NCBI RefSeq assembly: GCF_000718555.1
Contig: NZ_JOAN01000003.1
Coordinates: 186,001 to 250,000, forward strand
DNA from: Micromonospora chokoriensis
GTDB taxonomy: Bacteria; Actinomycetota; Actinomycetes; Mycobacteriales; Micromonosporaceae
Length of the DNA stretch: 64,000 bases
Direction: 5' to 3'
Notes under the pieces: generated by a model
The model's database searches: none
What the model saw: only the letters and a program-made list of their open reading frames with translations
What the model was told of the DNA's origin: nothing
Part shown: piece by piece, positions 32,328 through 41,423 of the stretch
How the letters are laid out: each line of letters opens with the position of its first letter
Position numbering within the stretch: position 1 is the stretch's first letter
Translations under genes and position numbers: made by a program

Positions 32328-33287
32328 ATGTCTGAGGTTCTCGTCGTCGTCGAAGCCACCAAGGAATTCGGCGTCAAGAAGGTCACCCTGGAAATGCTCA
32401 CCCTCGCGCGTGAGCTGGGCACCCCGAGCGCGGTGGTGCTCGGCGGCACCGGCGCAGCCGAGGCCCTGAGCGGCAAGCTGGGCGAGTACGGCGCGGAGAA
32501 GATCTACGCCGCCGAGGGTGACGAGATCGACGGCTACCTGGTGGCCCCCAAGGCGACCGTGCTGGCCGAGTTGGTCAAGCGGGTGCAGCCGGCCGCCGTG
32601 CTGCTCGCCTCGGCCCAGGAGGGCAAGGAGATCGCCGCCCGGCTCGCCGTCAAGCTCGACAACGGCATCCTGACCGACGTGGTCGGCCTGGACGCCGACG
32701 GCACCGCGACGCAGGTCGCCTTCGCCGGCTCCACCATCGTCAAGTCCAAGGTCACCAAGGGCCTGCCGCTGGTCACCGTCCGGCCCAACTCCGTCACCCC
32801 CGCCCCGGCGGCGGCCGCCCCGGCGATCGAGCAGCTCAGCGTGTCGGTCACCGACACCGACAAGCTGGCCAAGGTCGTCGAGCGGGTCGCCGAGCAGAAG
32901 GGCTCCCGCCCCGAGCTGACCGAGGCCGGCGTGGTCGTCTCTGGCGGCCGGGGCGTCGGCAACGCCGACAACTTCAAGCTGGTCGAGGAGCTGGCCGACC
33001 TGCTCGGCGGCGCGGTTGGCGCGTCCCGGGCGGCCGTCGACTCCGGCTTCTACCCGCACCAGTTCCAGGTGGGCCAGACCGGTAAGACGGTCTCCCCGCA
33101 GCTCTACGTCGCGCTCGGCATCTCCGGTGCCATCCAGCACCGGGCCGGCATGCAGACCTCGAAGACCATCGTCGCGGTCAACAAGGACGGCGAAGCGCCG
33201 ATCTTCGAGCTGGCCGACTTCGGCGTGGTGGGCGACCTGTTCAAGGTCGTTCCGCAGGCCGCCGAGGAGATCCGCAAGCGCAAGTGA
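32328..33287 (+). CDS. etfA: Electron transfer flavoprotein alpha subunit
   Basis: A 319-residue protein. The N-domain opens [31 protein letters not shown]. The C-terminal FAD domain has the diagnostic [81 protein letters not shown], with the G-x-T-G-x-x-V-x-P-x-L-Y-x-A-x-G-I-S-G-A-x-Q-H signature. It binds FAD and forms the heterodimer with EtfB. GAGAGGGGG precedes ATG 32328. Confidence 0.95.
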   Translation: MSEVLVVVEATKEFGVKKVTLEMLTLARELGTPSAVVLGGTGAAEALSGKLGEYGAEKIYAAEGDEIDGYLVAPKATVLAELVKRVQPAAVLLASAQEGKEIAARLAVKLDNGILTDVVGLDADGTATQVAFAGSTIVKSKVTKGLPLVTVRPNSVTPAPAAAAPAIEQLSVSVTDTDKLAKVVERVAEQKGSRPELTEAGVVVSGGRGVGNADNFKLVEELADLLGGAVGASRAAVDSGFYPHQFQVGQTGKTVSPQLYVALGISGAIQHRAGMQTSKTIVAVNKDGEAPIFELADFGVVGDLFKVVPQAAEEIRKRK

Positions 33288-33302
33288 CCCTGCGACAGCA
33301 CG

Positions 33303-33329
33303 GTGGCCGCCCGTTTCCCGGGCGGCCAC
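33303..33329 (+). terminator. Hairpin terminator of etfBA
   Basis: GTGGCCGCCCG / CGGGCGGCCAC, 11-bp perfect arms with a 5-nt loop. Flanking CACG and CGTG bases can extend the stem with a small bulge. It starts 16 bases after the etfA stop codon. Confidence 0.7.
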
Positions 33330-33380
33330 TGCCGTGTGGGGAGCTGACCGGCGGGCCGGGGAGCTGAACCGGCCCGCCGA

Positions 33381-34169
33381 TCAGCCCGTCAGGGTGCCCC
33401 GCAGCAGGCTGTCACCGGAGTGGCTGGTGTTGTTGTCGTACTGCTCGGCGGAGACGTCGACCACCGAGTAGCTCTTGAGATCGACATTCGGGGGTAGGGG
33501 CAGCAGGGCGTCTGGACCACCCCCCAGGGTGCCGACCGAGAACATCTTCATCGTCGTCGGATTGATGAGCCAGACCTCGTAGTACCCCGGGACGCTCGGG
33601 AGATTCGCCACATGCAGATGTAGTTGGCCGTCCTGGAGAACCCGGGCGTCACCCGTGGCGGCCGGCGGCGTCGACCCGTACGCCGCCAGCGGGGCGCTCG
33701 CCACCACCACCGGCGTCGTCGGGGTGGGGGTCGGGTCGTCCGGTCGGAGCACGGAGACGGTGCCCAGCACACCGACCGCCGCAGCGGCGGCCGCGGTCGC
33801 CGCGGTGGCCACCCAACGGGACCAACCACGACCCCGGCGGGACCGGCGCGTCGGGTCCAGTCGGGTAACCGTCGACTCGACGGCCGTTCCCGGGGCCTGC
33901 CCGGGCACCCGGGGTCGACGGGCCTCGGTCCGCGTCGACCCGGCCGACGCGGCTCTGACCTGGGCTTCGATGCCCTGCCAGACGTGCTGCGGCGGGTCGG
34001 GAAGGCCGGCCAGGTCCTGCGTCTCGGTGCCGAGCCCCACCACCTGCTGGAGGGTCGAAAGCTCCGTGCGGCAGCGCGCGCAGGTGCCGAGGTGGGTGCG
34101 CTCCCCGTTGTCCGCCTCGCTCTCACCGAGCGCCAGAAAGACCAGCCGGTCGTGGTCCAGGTGCTGCAC
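33381..34169 (-). CDS. Anti-sigma factor (RskA-type, zinc-binding)
   Basis: A 262-residue membrane protein. The N-terminal zinc anti-sigma motif is H-L-G-T-C-A-R-C within [22 protein letters not shown] single transmembrane helix, [23 protein letters not shown], lies at about 122-145. The extracytoplasmic part (150-262) ends with the RskA-like module [23 protein letters not shown] ... [12 protein letters not shown]. It should hold the upstream ECF sigma factor inactive until a signal outside the membrane releases it. GTG 34169 lies 47 bases inside the sigma gene, so the pair is tightly co-translated. Confidence 0.85.
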   Translation of the reverse strand: MQHLDHDRLVFLALGESEADNGERTHLGTCARCRTELSTLQQVVGLGTETQDLAGLPDPPQHVWQGIEAQVRAASAGSTRTEARRPRVPGQAPGTAVESTVTRLDPTRRSRRGRGWSRWVATAATAAAAAAVGVLGTVSVLRPDDPTPTPTTPVVVASAPLAAYGSTPPAATGDARVLQDGQLHLHVANLPSVPGYYEVWLINPTTMKMFSVGTLGGGPDALLPLPPNVDLKSYSVVDVSAEQYDNNTSHSGDSLLRGTLTG

Positions 34170-34725
34170 CGTCCACCTCCCATCTGCGTTTCAAGCTCGC
34201 CATGCCGCGCCGGATGTGACTCTTCACGGTGCCCAGCGGCACTCCGGTCACCGTGGCGATCTGCTGGTGTGTCAGGTCGTCGTAGAAGGCCAACTCCAGC
34301 ATGCGTCGCTGGTCGTCGGGGAGCCGAGCCAGCTCGTCGGCGATCACCAACCGGTCCACCACGCGGTCCGGGTCCGGGTCGGCCGGCGCAGGCTCGGGCA
34401 GCTGTCGAACCGTCTCCACCACCCGGGTCTCCCGGGCCGAGGCGCGCATCCGGTCGATCACCTTCCGCCGGCCGATGCCGAGCAGCCAACCGATCAGCGA
34501 CCCCTTGGCCGGGTCGAACGTGTCACGGCCCAGCCAGGCGGCGACGAACGTCGCCTGGGTGACGTCCTCGGCGTCGCTGCGGTTGGCCAGCATGGACGTG
34601 GCCAGGTGGAGCACGGCACGACCATAGCGGTCGTACGCCTCGCGGAGCGCCACGTCGTCGCCGGCCTGGAACCGGCGGTCGAGGTCGTCCACTGCAGGGT
34701 CCGGTTCCTGTCGTGAGGCCGTCAT
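34123..34725 (-). CDS. ECF RNA polymerase sigma factor (SigK-like)
   Basis: A 200-residue ECF sigma factor. Region 2: ALREAYDRYGRAVLHLATSMLANRSDAEDVTQATFVAAWLGRDTFDPAKGSLIGWLLGIGRRKVIDRMR. Region 4: LPDDQRRMLELAFYDDLTHQQIATVTGVPLGTVKSHIRRGMASLKRRW. The acidic linker between them is Pro/Asp rich. Partnered with an RskA-type anti-sigma factor, it most resembles the SigK/SigL group. The DUF4397 and sortase genes beside it may be its targets, but this is inferred from position. Confidence 0.9.
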   Translation of the reverse strand: MTASRQEPDPAVDDLDRRFQAGDDVALREAYDRYGRAVLHLATSMLANRSDAEDVTQATFVAAWLGRDTFDPAKGSLIGWLLGIGRRKVIDRMRASARETRVVETVRQLPEPAPADPDPDRVVDRLVIADELARLPDDQRRMLELAFYDDLTHQQIATVTGVPLGTVKSHIRRGMASLKRRWEVDGAAPGPRPAGLSGAR

Positions 34726-34875
34726 CGGGCGGCTCGCCTTCGATGGGGCATGCCCGACTGTAGCTGCCACAGCCCTCGCCCCACTCCTCCGGTCGATGTC
34801 ATCTCAGCAGCTCTTCGCCCCCTGGGCCCGCTTTGGATGCAGTCGGAGCCGGAAAAGAAAAGCGCCGCCAACTCG

Positions 34876-34903
34876 CATCCAGCCGTCCGAGAGTCGGCGT
34901 AAC
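34876..34903 (+). promoter_or_regulatory. Possible ECF sigma promoter for the DUF4397-sortase operon
   Basis: CATCC (34876-34880) and CGTAAC (34898-34903) are separated by 17 nt, about 53 bases upstream of the DUF4397 start. SigK-type promoters in mycobacteria have a CATCC-like -35 and a CGAATA-like -10. The -10 match is partial and no second copy is clear upstream of the sigma gene itself. Confidence 0.3.
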
Positions 34904-34955
34904 CCGTTCTGCAAGCCAGGCCTGACGAATCAGCACCAACTATCAGGAGGCAGAC

Positions 34956-35786
34956 ATGCAGCTCTCGTACTTCCGTCGGGTCGCCGCAGGCGGCGCGGTC
35001 GCCGCGCTGGCCTTCGCTGGCGTCGGCGCGTTCACCGCCACCCCCGCGTACGCCGCCACGTCGAAGGTCTCCGTCGTGCACGGCATCCCGGACACCCCGG
35101 TCGACGTCTACGTCAACGGCAAGAAGACGCTGGAGAACTTCAAGCCCGGCGACGTCGCCGGCCCGCTGAACCTGGAGGAGGGCGACTACGACATCGCGCT
35201 CACCAAGCCCGGCGAGCCGATCGGCAGCGCGATCCTCAAGGCCGACAACGCGGCGGTGCCCGGCGGGGCGAACATCAGCATCGCGGCGCACCTCGACGCC
35301 GCCGGCCAGCCGAAGATCACGCCGTTCGTGAACGACGTCTCGAAGGTCGCTGCCGGTAAGGCCCGGCTGATCGTCCGGCACACCGCCGCCGCCCCGGCGG
35401 TCGACGTACGCGCCGGTGGCACCCCGGTCTTCGAAGGCCTCACCAACCCCAACGAGGCCAAGGGCGACGTCGACGCGGGAAACGTGAAGGCGGACGTGGT
35501 GCTGGCCGGCACCGACACCGTGGCCATCGGCCCGGCGGACCTCAACCTCAAGGAGGGCACCGCCACGATCGTCTACGCGATCGGCTCCGCCGAGGGCAAG
35601 ACCCTCGACGTGGTGGCCCAGACCATCACCGGCCTGCACTCCGCCCCGGGCGGCGTGCCCAGCGGTGACGGTGGTCAGGCCGGCACGGGCGTGGGCACCT
35701 GGTGGTACGTGCTCACCGGTGCCGGCGTACTCCTGCTGCTCGGTGGTGGGGTGCGGATGGCGACCGCACGGACCGGCCGCAAGTGA
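34956..35786 (+). CDS. DUF4397 domain-containing surface protein
   Basis: A 276-residue exported protein. Signal peptide: YFRRVAAGGAVAALAFAGVGAF, cleavage near AYA-AT (about residue 33). The mature part has two DUF4397 modules: SKVSVVHGIPDTPVDVYVNGKKTLENFKPGDVAGPLNLEEGDYDIAL (about 35-82) and ARLIVRHTAAAPAVDVRAGGTPVFEGL (about 135-160). After a Gly-rich linker comes a C-terminal transmembrane helix, WWYVLTGAGVLLLLGGGVRM, and ATARTGRK, a positive stop. It lacks a canonical LPXTG although a class F sortase gene overlaps its end. AGGAGG precedes the ATG. Confidence 0.85.
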   Translation: MQLSYFRRVAAGGAVAALAFAGVGAFTATPAYAATSKVSVVHGIPDTPVDVYVNGKKTLENFKPGDVAGPLNLEEGDYDIALTKPGEPIGSAILKADNAAVPGGANISIAAHLDAAGQPKITPFVNDVSKVAAGKARLIVRHTAAAPAVDVRAGGTPVFEGLTNPNEAKGDVDAGNVKADVVLAGTDTVAIGPADLNLKEGTATIVYAIGSAEGKTLDVVAQTITGLHSAPGGVPSGDGGQAGTGVGTWWYVLTGAGVLLLLGGGVRMATARTGRK

Positions 35787-36442
35787 CGGTGCGCAATCGC
35801 GGCGCGCTGGCGGCCCTGGCCGCCGGCGTTGCCGCGCTCACCGTCGCCGCCCTGCTGGCGTGCGCCGCCCAGCCGGCGAGGACCGTGGGTGCCGCCCAGG
35901 CGAGCGCGCTGGCCAGCGCCCCGCCGACCGCTACCGCCAGCGGCGACCCGTCCGTGCCGGTGACCGCCGGTGAGCTGCCCTCCAGCGCGGAGACCATCCC
36001 GCCGGTACGGCTGCTGATCCCGGCGATCGACGTCACCGCCACCGTCGACGCGGTCGGCATCAACGAGCGGACGAACGAGTTCGAGGTGCCGCCGAGCGTC
36101 GATGAGATCGGCTGGTACCGCTACGGCCCCGGCCTTGAGGCGGATGCCGGCTCGGTGGTCGTCGCCGGTCACGTGGACAGCGCCGAGCAGGGTAGGGGTG
36201 CGTTCTTCCGGCTGCGAGAGCTGGACCAGGGTGACACGGTGACCGTGACCGGCAGCGACGGCGCGGCCCGGCGCTACCGGGTGGTCGCCCGGGAGGAGTA
36301 CGCCAAGACCAAGATCCCGCTGGACCGGTACTTCGCCCGCGACGGCAAGCCGCGGCTGACTCTGATCACCTGTGGCGGGCCGTTCGACGCCAAGGCGCGC
36401 AAATACCGCGACAACATCGTCGTCACCGCGGTGCCCGCCTGA
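35783..36442 (+). CDS. Class F sortase
   Basis: A 219-residue membrane-anchored transpeptidase. The N-terminal helix is GALAALAAGVAALTVAALLACAA, followed by a Ser/Ala/Thr/Pro-rich linker and the sortase beta-barrel from about residue 75 (VRLLIPAIDVTATVDAVGI). Catalytic residues are His in VVVAGHVDS, Cys in LTLITCGGPFD, and Arg in RKYRDNIVVTA. GTG 35783 overlaps the DUF4397 stop codon by 4 bases (GTGA), so the surface protein and sortase are coupled. Class F enzymes are typical of actinobacteria and their sorting motifs are poorly defined. Confidence 0.85.
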   Translation: MTVRNRGALAALAAGVAALTVAALLACAAQPARTVGAAQASALASAPPTATASGDPSVPVTAGELPSSAETIPPVRLLIPAIDVTATVDAVGINERTNEFEVPPSVDEIGWYRYGPGLEADAGSVVVAGHVDSAEQGRGAFFRLRELDQGDTVTVTGSDGAARRYRVVAREEYAKTKIPLDRYFARDGKPRLTLITCGGPFDAKARKYRDNIVVTAVPA

Positions 36443-36533
36443 CCGGGCCCGGGGTGGGAGTTCCATCCCGGCCGTTGGGTGGAGTCCCCTCCGGCATCCG
36501 GCCCCCAAGGTGTCGGCCGTACGCTGAACGGTG

Positions 36534-37709
36534 ATGGCTTACCTGGATCACGCGGCAACGACTCCGATGCTCGACGAGGCACTGGAGGCGTACGTCGCTA
36601 CCGCCCGCGAGGTCGGCAACGCGTCCTCCCTGCACGCGTCGGGCCGCCGTGCCCGCCGCCGGGTCGAAGAGTCACGCGAGCAGGTGGCCGCCGTGCTGGG
36701 CGCCCGGCCCTCCGAGGTGATCTTCACCGGTGGCGGCACGGAGAGCGACAACCTGGCCGTCAAGGGCATCTTCTGGGCCCGCCGGGGAGCCGGCCCCGAC
36801 CGCCGCCGGGTGGTCTCCAGCGCCGTCGAGCACCACGCGGTGCTGGACGCGGTCGACTGGCTGGCCCAGCACGAGGGCGCCGAGGTCGGCTGGCTGCCGG
36901 TGGACGCCGCCGGTCGACTCGACCCGCAGGTGCTCCGTGCCGAGTTGACCGCCCACGCCGACCGGGTGGCCGTGGTCACCGCGATGTGGGCGAACAACGA
37001 GGTGGGCACCGTCCAGCCGGTGGCCGAGCTGGCCGCCGTCGCCGCCGAACACGGCGTGCCGTTCCACACCGACGCCATCCAGGCGGTCGGTCAGGTGCCC
37101 GTCGACTTCGCCGCCAGCGGGGTCTCCGCGCTGACCATCACCGGGCACAAGCTGGGTGGTCCCACCGGGGTAGGCGCGCTGCTGCTCGCCCGGGACGTGG
37201 CGGCCACGCCGCTGCTGCACGGCGGCGGCCAGGAACGCGACATCCGCTCCGGCACCCTGGACACCGCCGGCATCGTCGCCTTCGCGGTCGCCGTCGAGAG
37301 GGCCGTGAAGGGCCAGCAGGAGTACGCGGCCCGGGTGGCCGCGCTCCGCGACGACCTGGTCGAGCGGGTCCGTCAGGCGGTGCCCGAGGTGATCTACAAC
37401 GGCGCCCCGACCGACCGGCTGCCCGGCAATGCGCACTTCTCCTTCCCCGGCTGCGAGGGCGACGCTCTGCTGCTCCTGCTCGACGCCCAGGGGATCGCCT
37501 GCTCGACCGGCTCCGCCTGCTCGGCCGGCGTGGCTCAGCCCTCACACGTGCTGCTCGCGATGGGCGCCGACGACGACCGCGCTCGATCCTCGCTGCGCTT
37601 CTCGCTGGGCCACACGAGCACCCAGGCCGACGTCGACGCCCTCATCGCGGCCCTCCCGGCGGCGGTAGACCGAGCCCGCCGGGCCGCCGCCCTCCGCACC
37701 CCCCGCTGA
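36534..37709 (+). CDS. Cysteine desulfurase
   Basis: A 391-residue PLP enzyme of the IscS/NifS class. It starts [20 protein letters not shown]. Visible: [18 protein letters not shown], the cofactor ring His in [27 protein letters not shown], the Schiff-base Lys in [17 protein letters not shown], and the mobile loop with the persulfide Cys [14 protein letters not shown]. It moves sulfur from cysteine to acceptors, most likely MnmA, whose gene follows 67 bases later. A GTG at 36531 directly precedes the ATG. TACGCT (36520-36525) may be its -10 box, again close to leaderless. Confidence 0.9.
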   Translation: MAYLDHAATTPMLDEALEAYVATAREVGNASSLHASGRRARRRVEESREQVAAVLGARPSEVIFTGGGTESDNLAVKGIFWARRGAGPDRRRVVSSAVEHHAVLDAVDWLAQHEGAEVGWLPVDAAGRLDPQVLRAELTAHADRVAVVTAMWANNEVGTVQPVAELAAVAAEHGVPFHTDAIQAVGQVPVDFAASGVSALTITGHKLGGPTGVGALLLARDVAATPLLHGGGQERDIRSGTLDTAGIVAFAVAVERAVKGQQEYAARVAALRDDLVERVRQAVPEVIYNGAPTDRLPGNAHFSFPGCEGDALLLLLDAQGIACSTGSACSAGVAQPSHVLLAMGADDDRARSSLRFSLGHTSTQADVDALIAALPAAVDRARRAAALRTPR

Positions 37710-37776
37710 GCAGGGTTCGGGGGTTTTCGGAGCTGGTGGATAGGGTTGCTGTGCGGACGGTGAAGGGAGTCGGTCG

Positions 37777-38850
37777 GTGAGGGTTCTGGCGGCGATGTCG
37801 GGCGGGGTTGACTCGGCCGTGGCGGCGGCTCGCGCGGTGGCGGCCGGGCATGACGTGACCGGCGTGCACCTGGCGCTGGCCCGCAACCCACAGACCTATC
37901 GGACCGGAGCGCGCGGCTGCTGCACCCTGGAGGATTCCCGGGACGCCCGCCGGGCCGCCGACGTGATCGGCATCCCGTTCTACGTCTGGGACATGGCCGA
38001 CCGCTTCCACGAGGACGTGGTCGACGACTTCGTCGCCGAATACGCCGCCGGCCGTACGCCGAACCCCTGCCTGCGCTGCAACGAGAAGATCAAGTTCGCG
38101 GCGGTGCTGGACCGGGCGGTGGCCCTGGGCTTCGACGCGGTGGTGACCGGGCACCATGCCCGGCTCGGCGCGGACGGGCTGCTGCGGCGCAGTGTCGACC
38201 TGGCAAAGGACCAGTCGTACGTGCTGGCCGTGCTCACCCGCGAGCAACTGGACCGGTCGATCTTCCCGCTCGGTGACTTGACCAAGGCGCAGGTCCGCGC
38301 CGAGGCCGCCGAGCGTGGCCTGGCGGTGGCCGACAAACCGGACTCGCACGACATCTGCTTCATCGCCGACGGTGACACCCGTGGCTTCCTGGCCGGCCGG
38401 CTCGGCGAGGCGCCCGGCGACGTGGTCGACGCGAGCACCGGCGCGGTGGTCGGCAGTCACAGCGGCGCGTACGCGTACACCGTGGGGCAGCGTCGCGGGC
38501 TGCACCTGGACCGGCCCGCCCCGGACGGGCGGCCACGCTACGTGCTCTCCATCACGCCGAAGACCAACACGGTGACGGTCGGCCCGGCCGAGGCGCTCGA
38601 CGTGTCCGACGTGCGTGCCGTACGCCCCGTCTGGACCGGCGGCGCACGTCCGGACGCGCCGGTCGAGTGCGAGGTGCAGCTGCGCGCGCACGGCGACGTG
38701 GTGCCGGCGACCGTCGCCCTCGACGGTGACCAGCTGCACGCCGAGCTGCGCCGACCGGTACGCGGTGTCGCCGCCGGCCAGGCCCTGGTGGCGTACCGAC
38801 CGGACCCGGCCGGCGACGTGGTCCTCGGCTCGGCGACCATCACCGGCTGA
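37777..38850 (+). CDS. mnmA: tRNA-specific 2-thiouridylase MnmA
   Basis: A 357-residue tRNA modification enzyme. P-loop [15 protein letters not shown] is at about 7-21. The catalytic Cys lies in [22 protein letters not shown], and the second Cys in [27 protein letters not shown] is the MnmA central motif. A C-terminal beta-barrel spans about 270-357. It makes 2-thiouridine at wobble position 34 of Lys/Glu/Gln tRNAs using sulfur passed from a cysteine desulfurase, encoded immediately upstream. GTG start. Confidence 0.95.
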   Translation: MRVLAAMSGGVDSAVAAARAVAAGHDVTGVHLALARNPQTYRTGARGCCTLEDSRDARRAADVIGIPFYVWDMADRFHEDVVDDFVAEYAAGRTPNPCLRCNEKIKFAAVLDRAVALGFDAVVTGHHARLGADGLLRRSVDLAKDQSYVLAVLTREQLDRSIFPLGDLTKAQVRAEAAERGLAVADKPDSHDICFIADGDTRGFLAGRLGEAPGDVVDASTGAVVGSHSGAYAYTVGQRRGLHLDRPAPDGRPRYVLSITPKTNTVTVGPAEALDVSDVRAVRPVWTGGARPDAPVECEVQLRAHGDVVPATVALDGDQLHAELRRPVRGVAAGQALVAYRPDPAGDVVLGSATITG

Positions 38851-38875
38851 CCGCACGGCCCGGGTGTACGCGGGA

Positions 38876-38887
38876 TAGCCTTCGGCC
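38876..38887 (+). promoter_or_regulatory. -10 box of a leaderless MetE-like transcript
   Basis: TAGCCT (38876-38881) ends 6 nt before the GTG at 38888, and the intervening bases (TCGGCC) hold no Shine-Dalgarno. The same TAGCCT-N6-GTG arrangement is seen at 30127. Confidence 0.5.
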
Positions 38888-39892
38888 GTGACAGATCAGG
38901 CGTGGCCCTGGCCGGCCGGCGCGGCAACCGGAATTGGTTCGCTGCCCGGCACCGACATCGGCGAGGCTCAGCGGGTGGTCCTCGGTGAGCTTCCCGAGCT
39001 GCCCCACCTACCCGAGTTGCCGGCGCGCGGTCCTGGCGCGGACATGATCGGCCGCTCCGCCGGGCTGCTCGTCGAGCTGCCCGTCGAGGTGTACGCGGGG
39101 CGGTGGCAAGTCGCCCCACGCCCGGGCCGCGACCTTCGCCGGGCCCGGGACCTGATGGAACGAGACCTGGACCAGCTCGCCGAGCAGGCCGAGGGGTACG
39201 CCGGGCCGATCAAGGTGCAGGCCGCCGGCCCACTCACGCTCGCCGCCTCCCTGGAGCTGCCGATCGGTGGCCGTCTGCTGCGCGATCCCGGCGCGGTCCG
39301 CGACCTGACCGGCTCCCTCGCCGAGGGGCTGCGCGCGCACGTCGCGGCGGTGGCCCGGCGGCTGCCCCAGGCGTCGGTGCTGCTGCAACTGGACGAACCG
39401 TCCCTGCCGACCGTGCTGGCCGGGCGGGTGCCGACCGAGAGTGGCCTGGGCGCGTACCGGGCGGTCGATTCGGTGGATGCGGCCGCCCTGCTGCGCACTG
39501 TCGTCGAGGCGGTAGGCGTGCCGACGGTGGTGCACTGCTGCGCTCCGGACGTGCCGCTGGAGCTGATCCGCTCCACCGGCGCCGTCGCGGTCGCCCTCGA
39601 CCTGGACCTGGTGACCAAGCTGGACCCGCTGGGCGAGGCGATCGACGCCGGCCTCGGGTTGCTGGCCGGGGCCGCGCCGACCCAGCCGCCGTCGGCCGGT
39701 AACGCGCCGACCTCCGCGCAGATCGCTGATCGGGTACGCCAGCTCTGGGACCGCCTCGGCTTTCCCCGTCGGCAGCTCGCCGAGCAGGTGGTGGTCACTC
39801 CGGCCTGCGGCCTCGCCGGCGCGACCCCGCAGTACGCCCGGGCGGTGCTCGCCGCGTGCCGGGACGCGGGACGGCGATTCGCCGAGGACTGA
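38888..39892 (+). CDS. MetE C-terminal-like methionine synthase family protein
   Basis: A 334-residue protein equal to the catalytic C-terminal half of cobalamin-independent methionine synthase. It opens ATGIGSLPGTDIGEAQRVVLGELPELPHLPELPARG. The zinc site appears intact: H-x-C in VPTVVHCCAPDV and Cys in VTPACGLAGAT. QLDEPSLP is the conserved core. With only half of MetE it cannot be a normal 750-residue enzyme; such short proteins transfer methyl groups in other systems or use unknown methyl donors. It follows the sulfur genes iscS-type and mnmA, so a role in sulfur metabolism is plausible. Confidence 0.8.
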   Translation: MTDQAWPWPAGAATGIGSLPGTDIGEAQRVVLGELPELPHLPELPARGPGADMIGRSAGLLVELPVEVYAGRWQVAPRPGRDLRRARDLMERDLDQLAEQAEGYAGPIKVQAAGPLTLAASLELPIGGRLLRDPGAVRDLTGSLAEGLRAHVAAVARRLPQASVLLQLDEPSLPTVLAGRVPTESGLGAYRAVDSVDAAALLRTVVEAVGVPTVVHCCAPDVPLELIRSTGAVAVALDLDLVTKLDPLGEAIDAGLGLLAGAAPTQPPSAGNAPTSAQIADRVRQLWDRLGFPRRQLAEQVVVTPACGLAGATPQYARAVLAACRDAGRRFAED

Positions 39893-39919
39893 GGTTTCCT
39901 GTCGTACCCGCTGGGCAGG

Positions 39920-40294
39920 ATGACGGTCATGATTGGACAGCTGCGTTCAGTGGTGATCGATTGCCCGGATCCCCGGGCATTGGCGGGGTTCTACGCCGAG
40001 CTGCTCGGCGTGCCTATCGCCGAGGGCGAGACGGAGTCCGACTGGGTGGTGCTGGGCGGTCCGCCCGGCCACCAGCCGCGTCTGGCCTTCCAGCAGGCGC
40101 CCGACCTGCGGCCACCGGCCTGGCCGGACCCGGAGCGTCCACAGCAGTTCCACCTGGATGTGACGGTGGACGACATCGAGGCCGCCGAGAAGGCAGTGCT
40201 CGCGCTCGGCGCTCGGCGGCTGCCGGGTGAGGGCGAGGGCTTCCGGGTCTACGCCGATCCGGCCGGCCACCCGTTCTGCCTCTGCTGGGACTGA
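39920..40294 (+). CDS. VOC family protein
   Basis: A 124-residue glyoxalase-fold protein: LRSVVIDCPDPRALAGFYAELLGVPIAEGE, WVVLGGPPGHQPRLAFQQAPD, FHLDVTVDDIEAAEKAVLALGA and RVYADPAGHPFCLCWD. This is the common actinobacterial 'DCPDPxxLAxFYxxLLG' type. His in FHLDV and in GHPFCL are at typical ligand places. Substrate unknown. ATG 39920 is used; ATG 39929 is an alternative. Confidence 0.85.
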   Translation: MTVMIGQLRSVVIDCPDPRALAGFYAELLGVPIAEGETESDWVVLGGPPGHQPRLAFQQAPDLRPPAWPDPERPQQFHLDVTVDDIEAAEKAVLALGARRLPGEGEGFRVYADPAGHPFCLCWD

Positions 40295-40325
40295 CCCAGG
40301 GCATGGGTTGCGGCGGCCAGGCATC

Positions 40326-41336
40326 ATGGCCGCCATGATCCACACTCCCGCGCTCCGCGCCTCCGGCTCGCTCTTCGGCCTCGCCTACGGTGACGCGCTG
40401 GGCAAGCCCACCGAGTTCCTGACCGTCGCCGAGATCGAGCGCCGGTACGGCCCGACCGGTCCGCGTGAGCTGTCCGGCGAGCCGGTGCTGGTCACCGACG
40501 ACACCCAGATGGCACTGGCGGTGGGTTGGGCGCTGCACGAGGCGCCGTCGTTCACGCCGGAGGCGGTCCAGCCACTGCTGCGGCAGCGCTTCCTGGCCTG
40601 GGCGATCAGCCCGGACAACAACCGTGCCCCGGGGATGACCTGCCTGCGCGCCTGCGCCGAGCTGAGTCGTGGAGTGCGCTGGCAGGAGGCGAGCGTCGTC
40701 GACTCGAAGGGCTGCGGGGCCAACATGCGGGTCACCCCGGTCGGGTTGCTCGACGTCGACCTGGACACGCTCGCCGGGTTGGCCCAGCTCCAGGCCGGGC
40801 TGACCCACGGCCACCCGACCGGGCTGGCCGCCAGCGAACTCACCGCGTACGCGGTGTTCGCGCTGCGCGCGGGTGCCACCCTGCCGGAGCTTCCTGCGGT
40901 GCTCACCGAGCGGGCGCTGGCCCAGCGCCTGATCTACCGGGAGCGGTGGCTGGGTGACCTCTGGCAGCGCGCCGGCTCGCGTTCTCCGGAGGCGTTCATC
41001 GCCCAAGGCTGGGACGAGTGCCTGGCGGTGCTCGGCCGACTGACGAGCGCCCTCGGTCAGCCGGACGACGGCGGTGACCCGTGCCGAGTCACCGGGGAGG
41101 GCTGGGTGGCCGAGGAGGCGCTGGCCACCGCGCTGCTCTGCGCCGTACGGCACGCCGACGACCCGGTCGCGGCCCTGGCCCGAGGCGCGACCACCGCCGG
41201 TGACTCCGACTCGATCGCCGCCCTGGCCGGCGCGTTCGTCGGCGCGGCCGTCGGCATGACCGCCTGGCCCCGCGAGTGGGCCAACCGCATCGAGTACGCA
41301 GACCAGCTCGCCACGCTCGGCGCGGCCTGGGACTGA
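40326..41336 (+). CDS. ADP-ribosylglycohydrolase family protein
   Basis: A 336-residue all-helical enzyme of the DraG/ARH fold. The N-terminus is ASGSLFGLAYGDALGKPTEFLTV. The first metal triad is LVTDDTQMALAVG (T-D-D), and the second metal-binding motif is GATTAGDSDSIAALAGAFVGA (D-S-D-S/T). Both Mg2+ sites look complete, so it should remove ADP-ribose from proteins, nucleic acid or small molecules. No ADP-ribosyltransferase gene is adjacent. ATG 40335 is an alternative start. Confidence 0.9.
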   Translation: MAAMIHTPALRASGSLFGLAYGDALGKPTEFLTVAEIERRYGPTGPRELSGEPVLVTDDTQMALAVGWALHEAPSFTPEAVQPLLRQRFLAWAISPDNNRAPGMTCLRACAELSRGVRWQEASVVDSKGCGANMRVTPVGLLDVDLDTLAGLAQLQAGLTHGHPTGLAASELTAYAVFALRAGATLPELPAVLTERALAQRLIYRERWLGDLWQRAGSRSPEAFIAQGWDECLAVLGRLTSALGQPDDGGDPCRVTGEGWVAEEALATALLCAVRHADDPVAALARGATTAGDSDSIAALAGAFVGAAVGMTAWPREWANRIEYADQLATLGAAWD

Positions 41337-41423
41337 TCGACTCGGCGTCTTGAAACCGGGGCATCCGGAAGCCCAGGACACCGCAGCTTTCAGGAACCCG
41401 AGTGGATCATGACCGGTTGGTGG

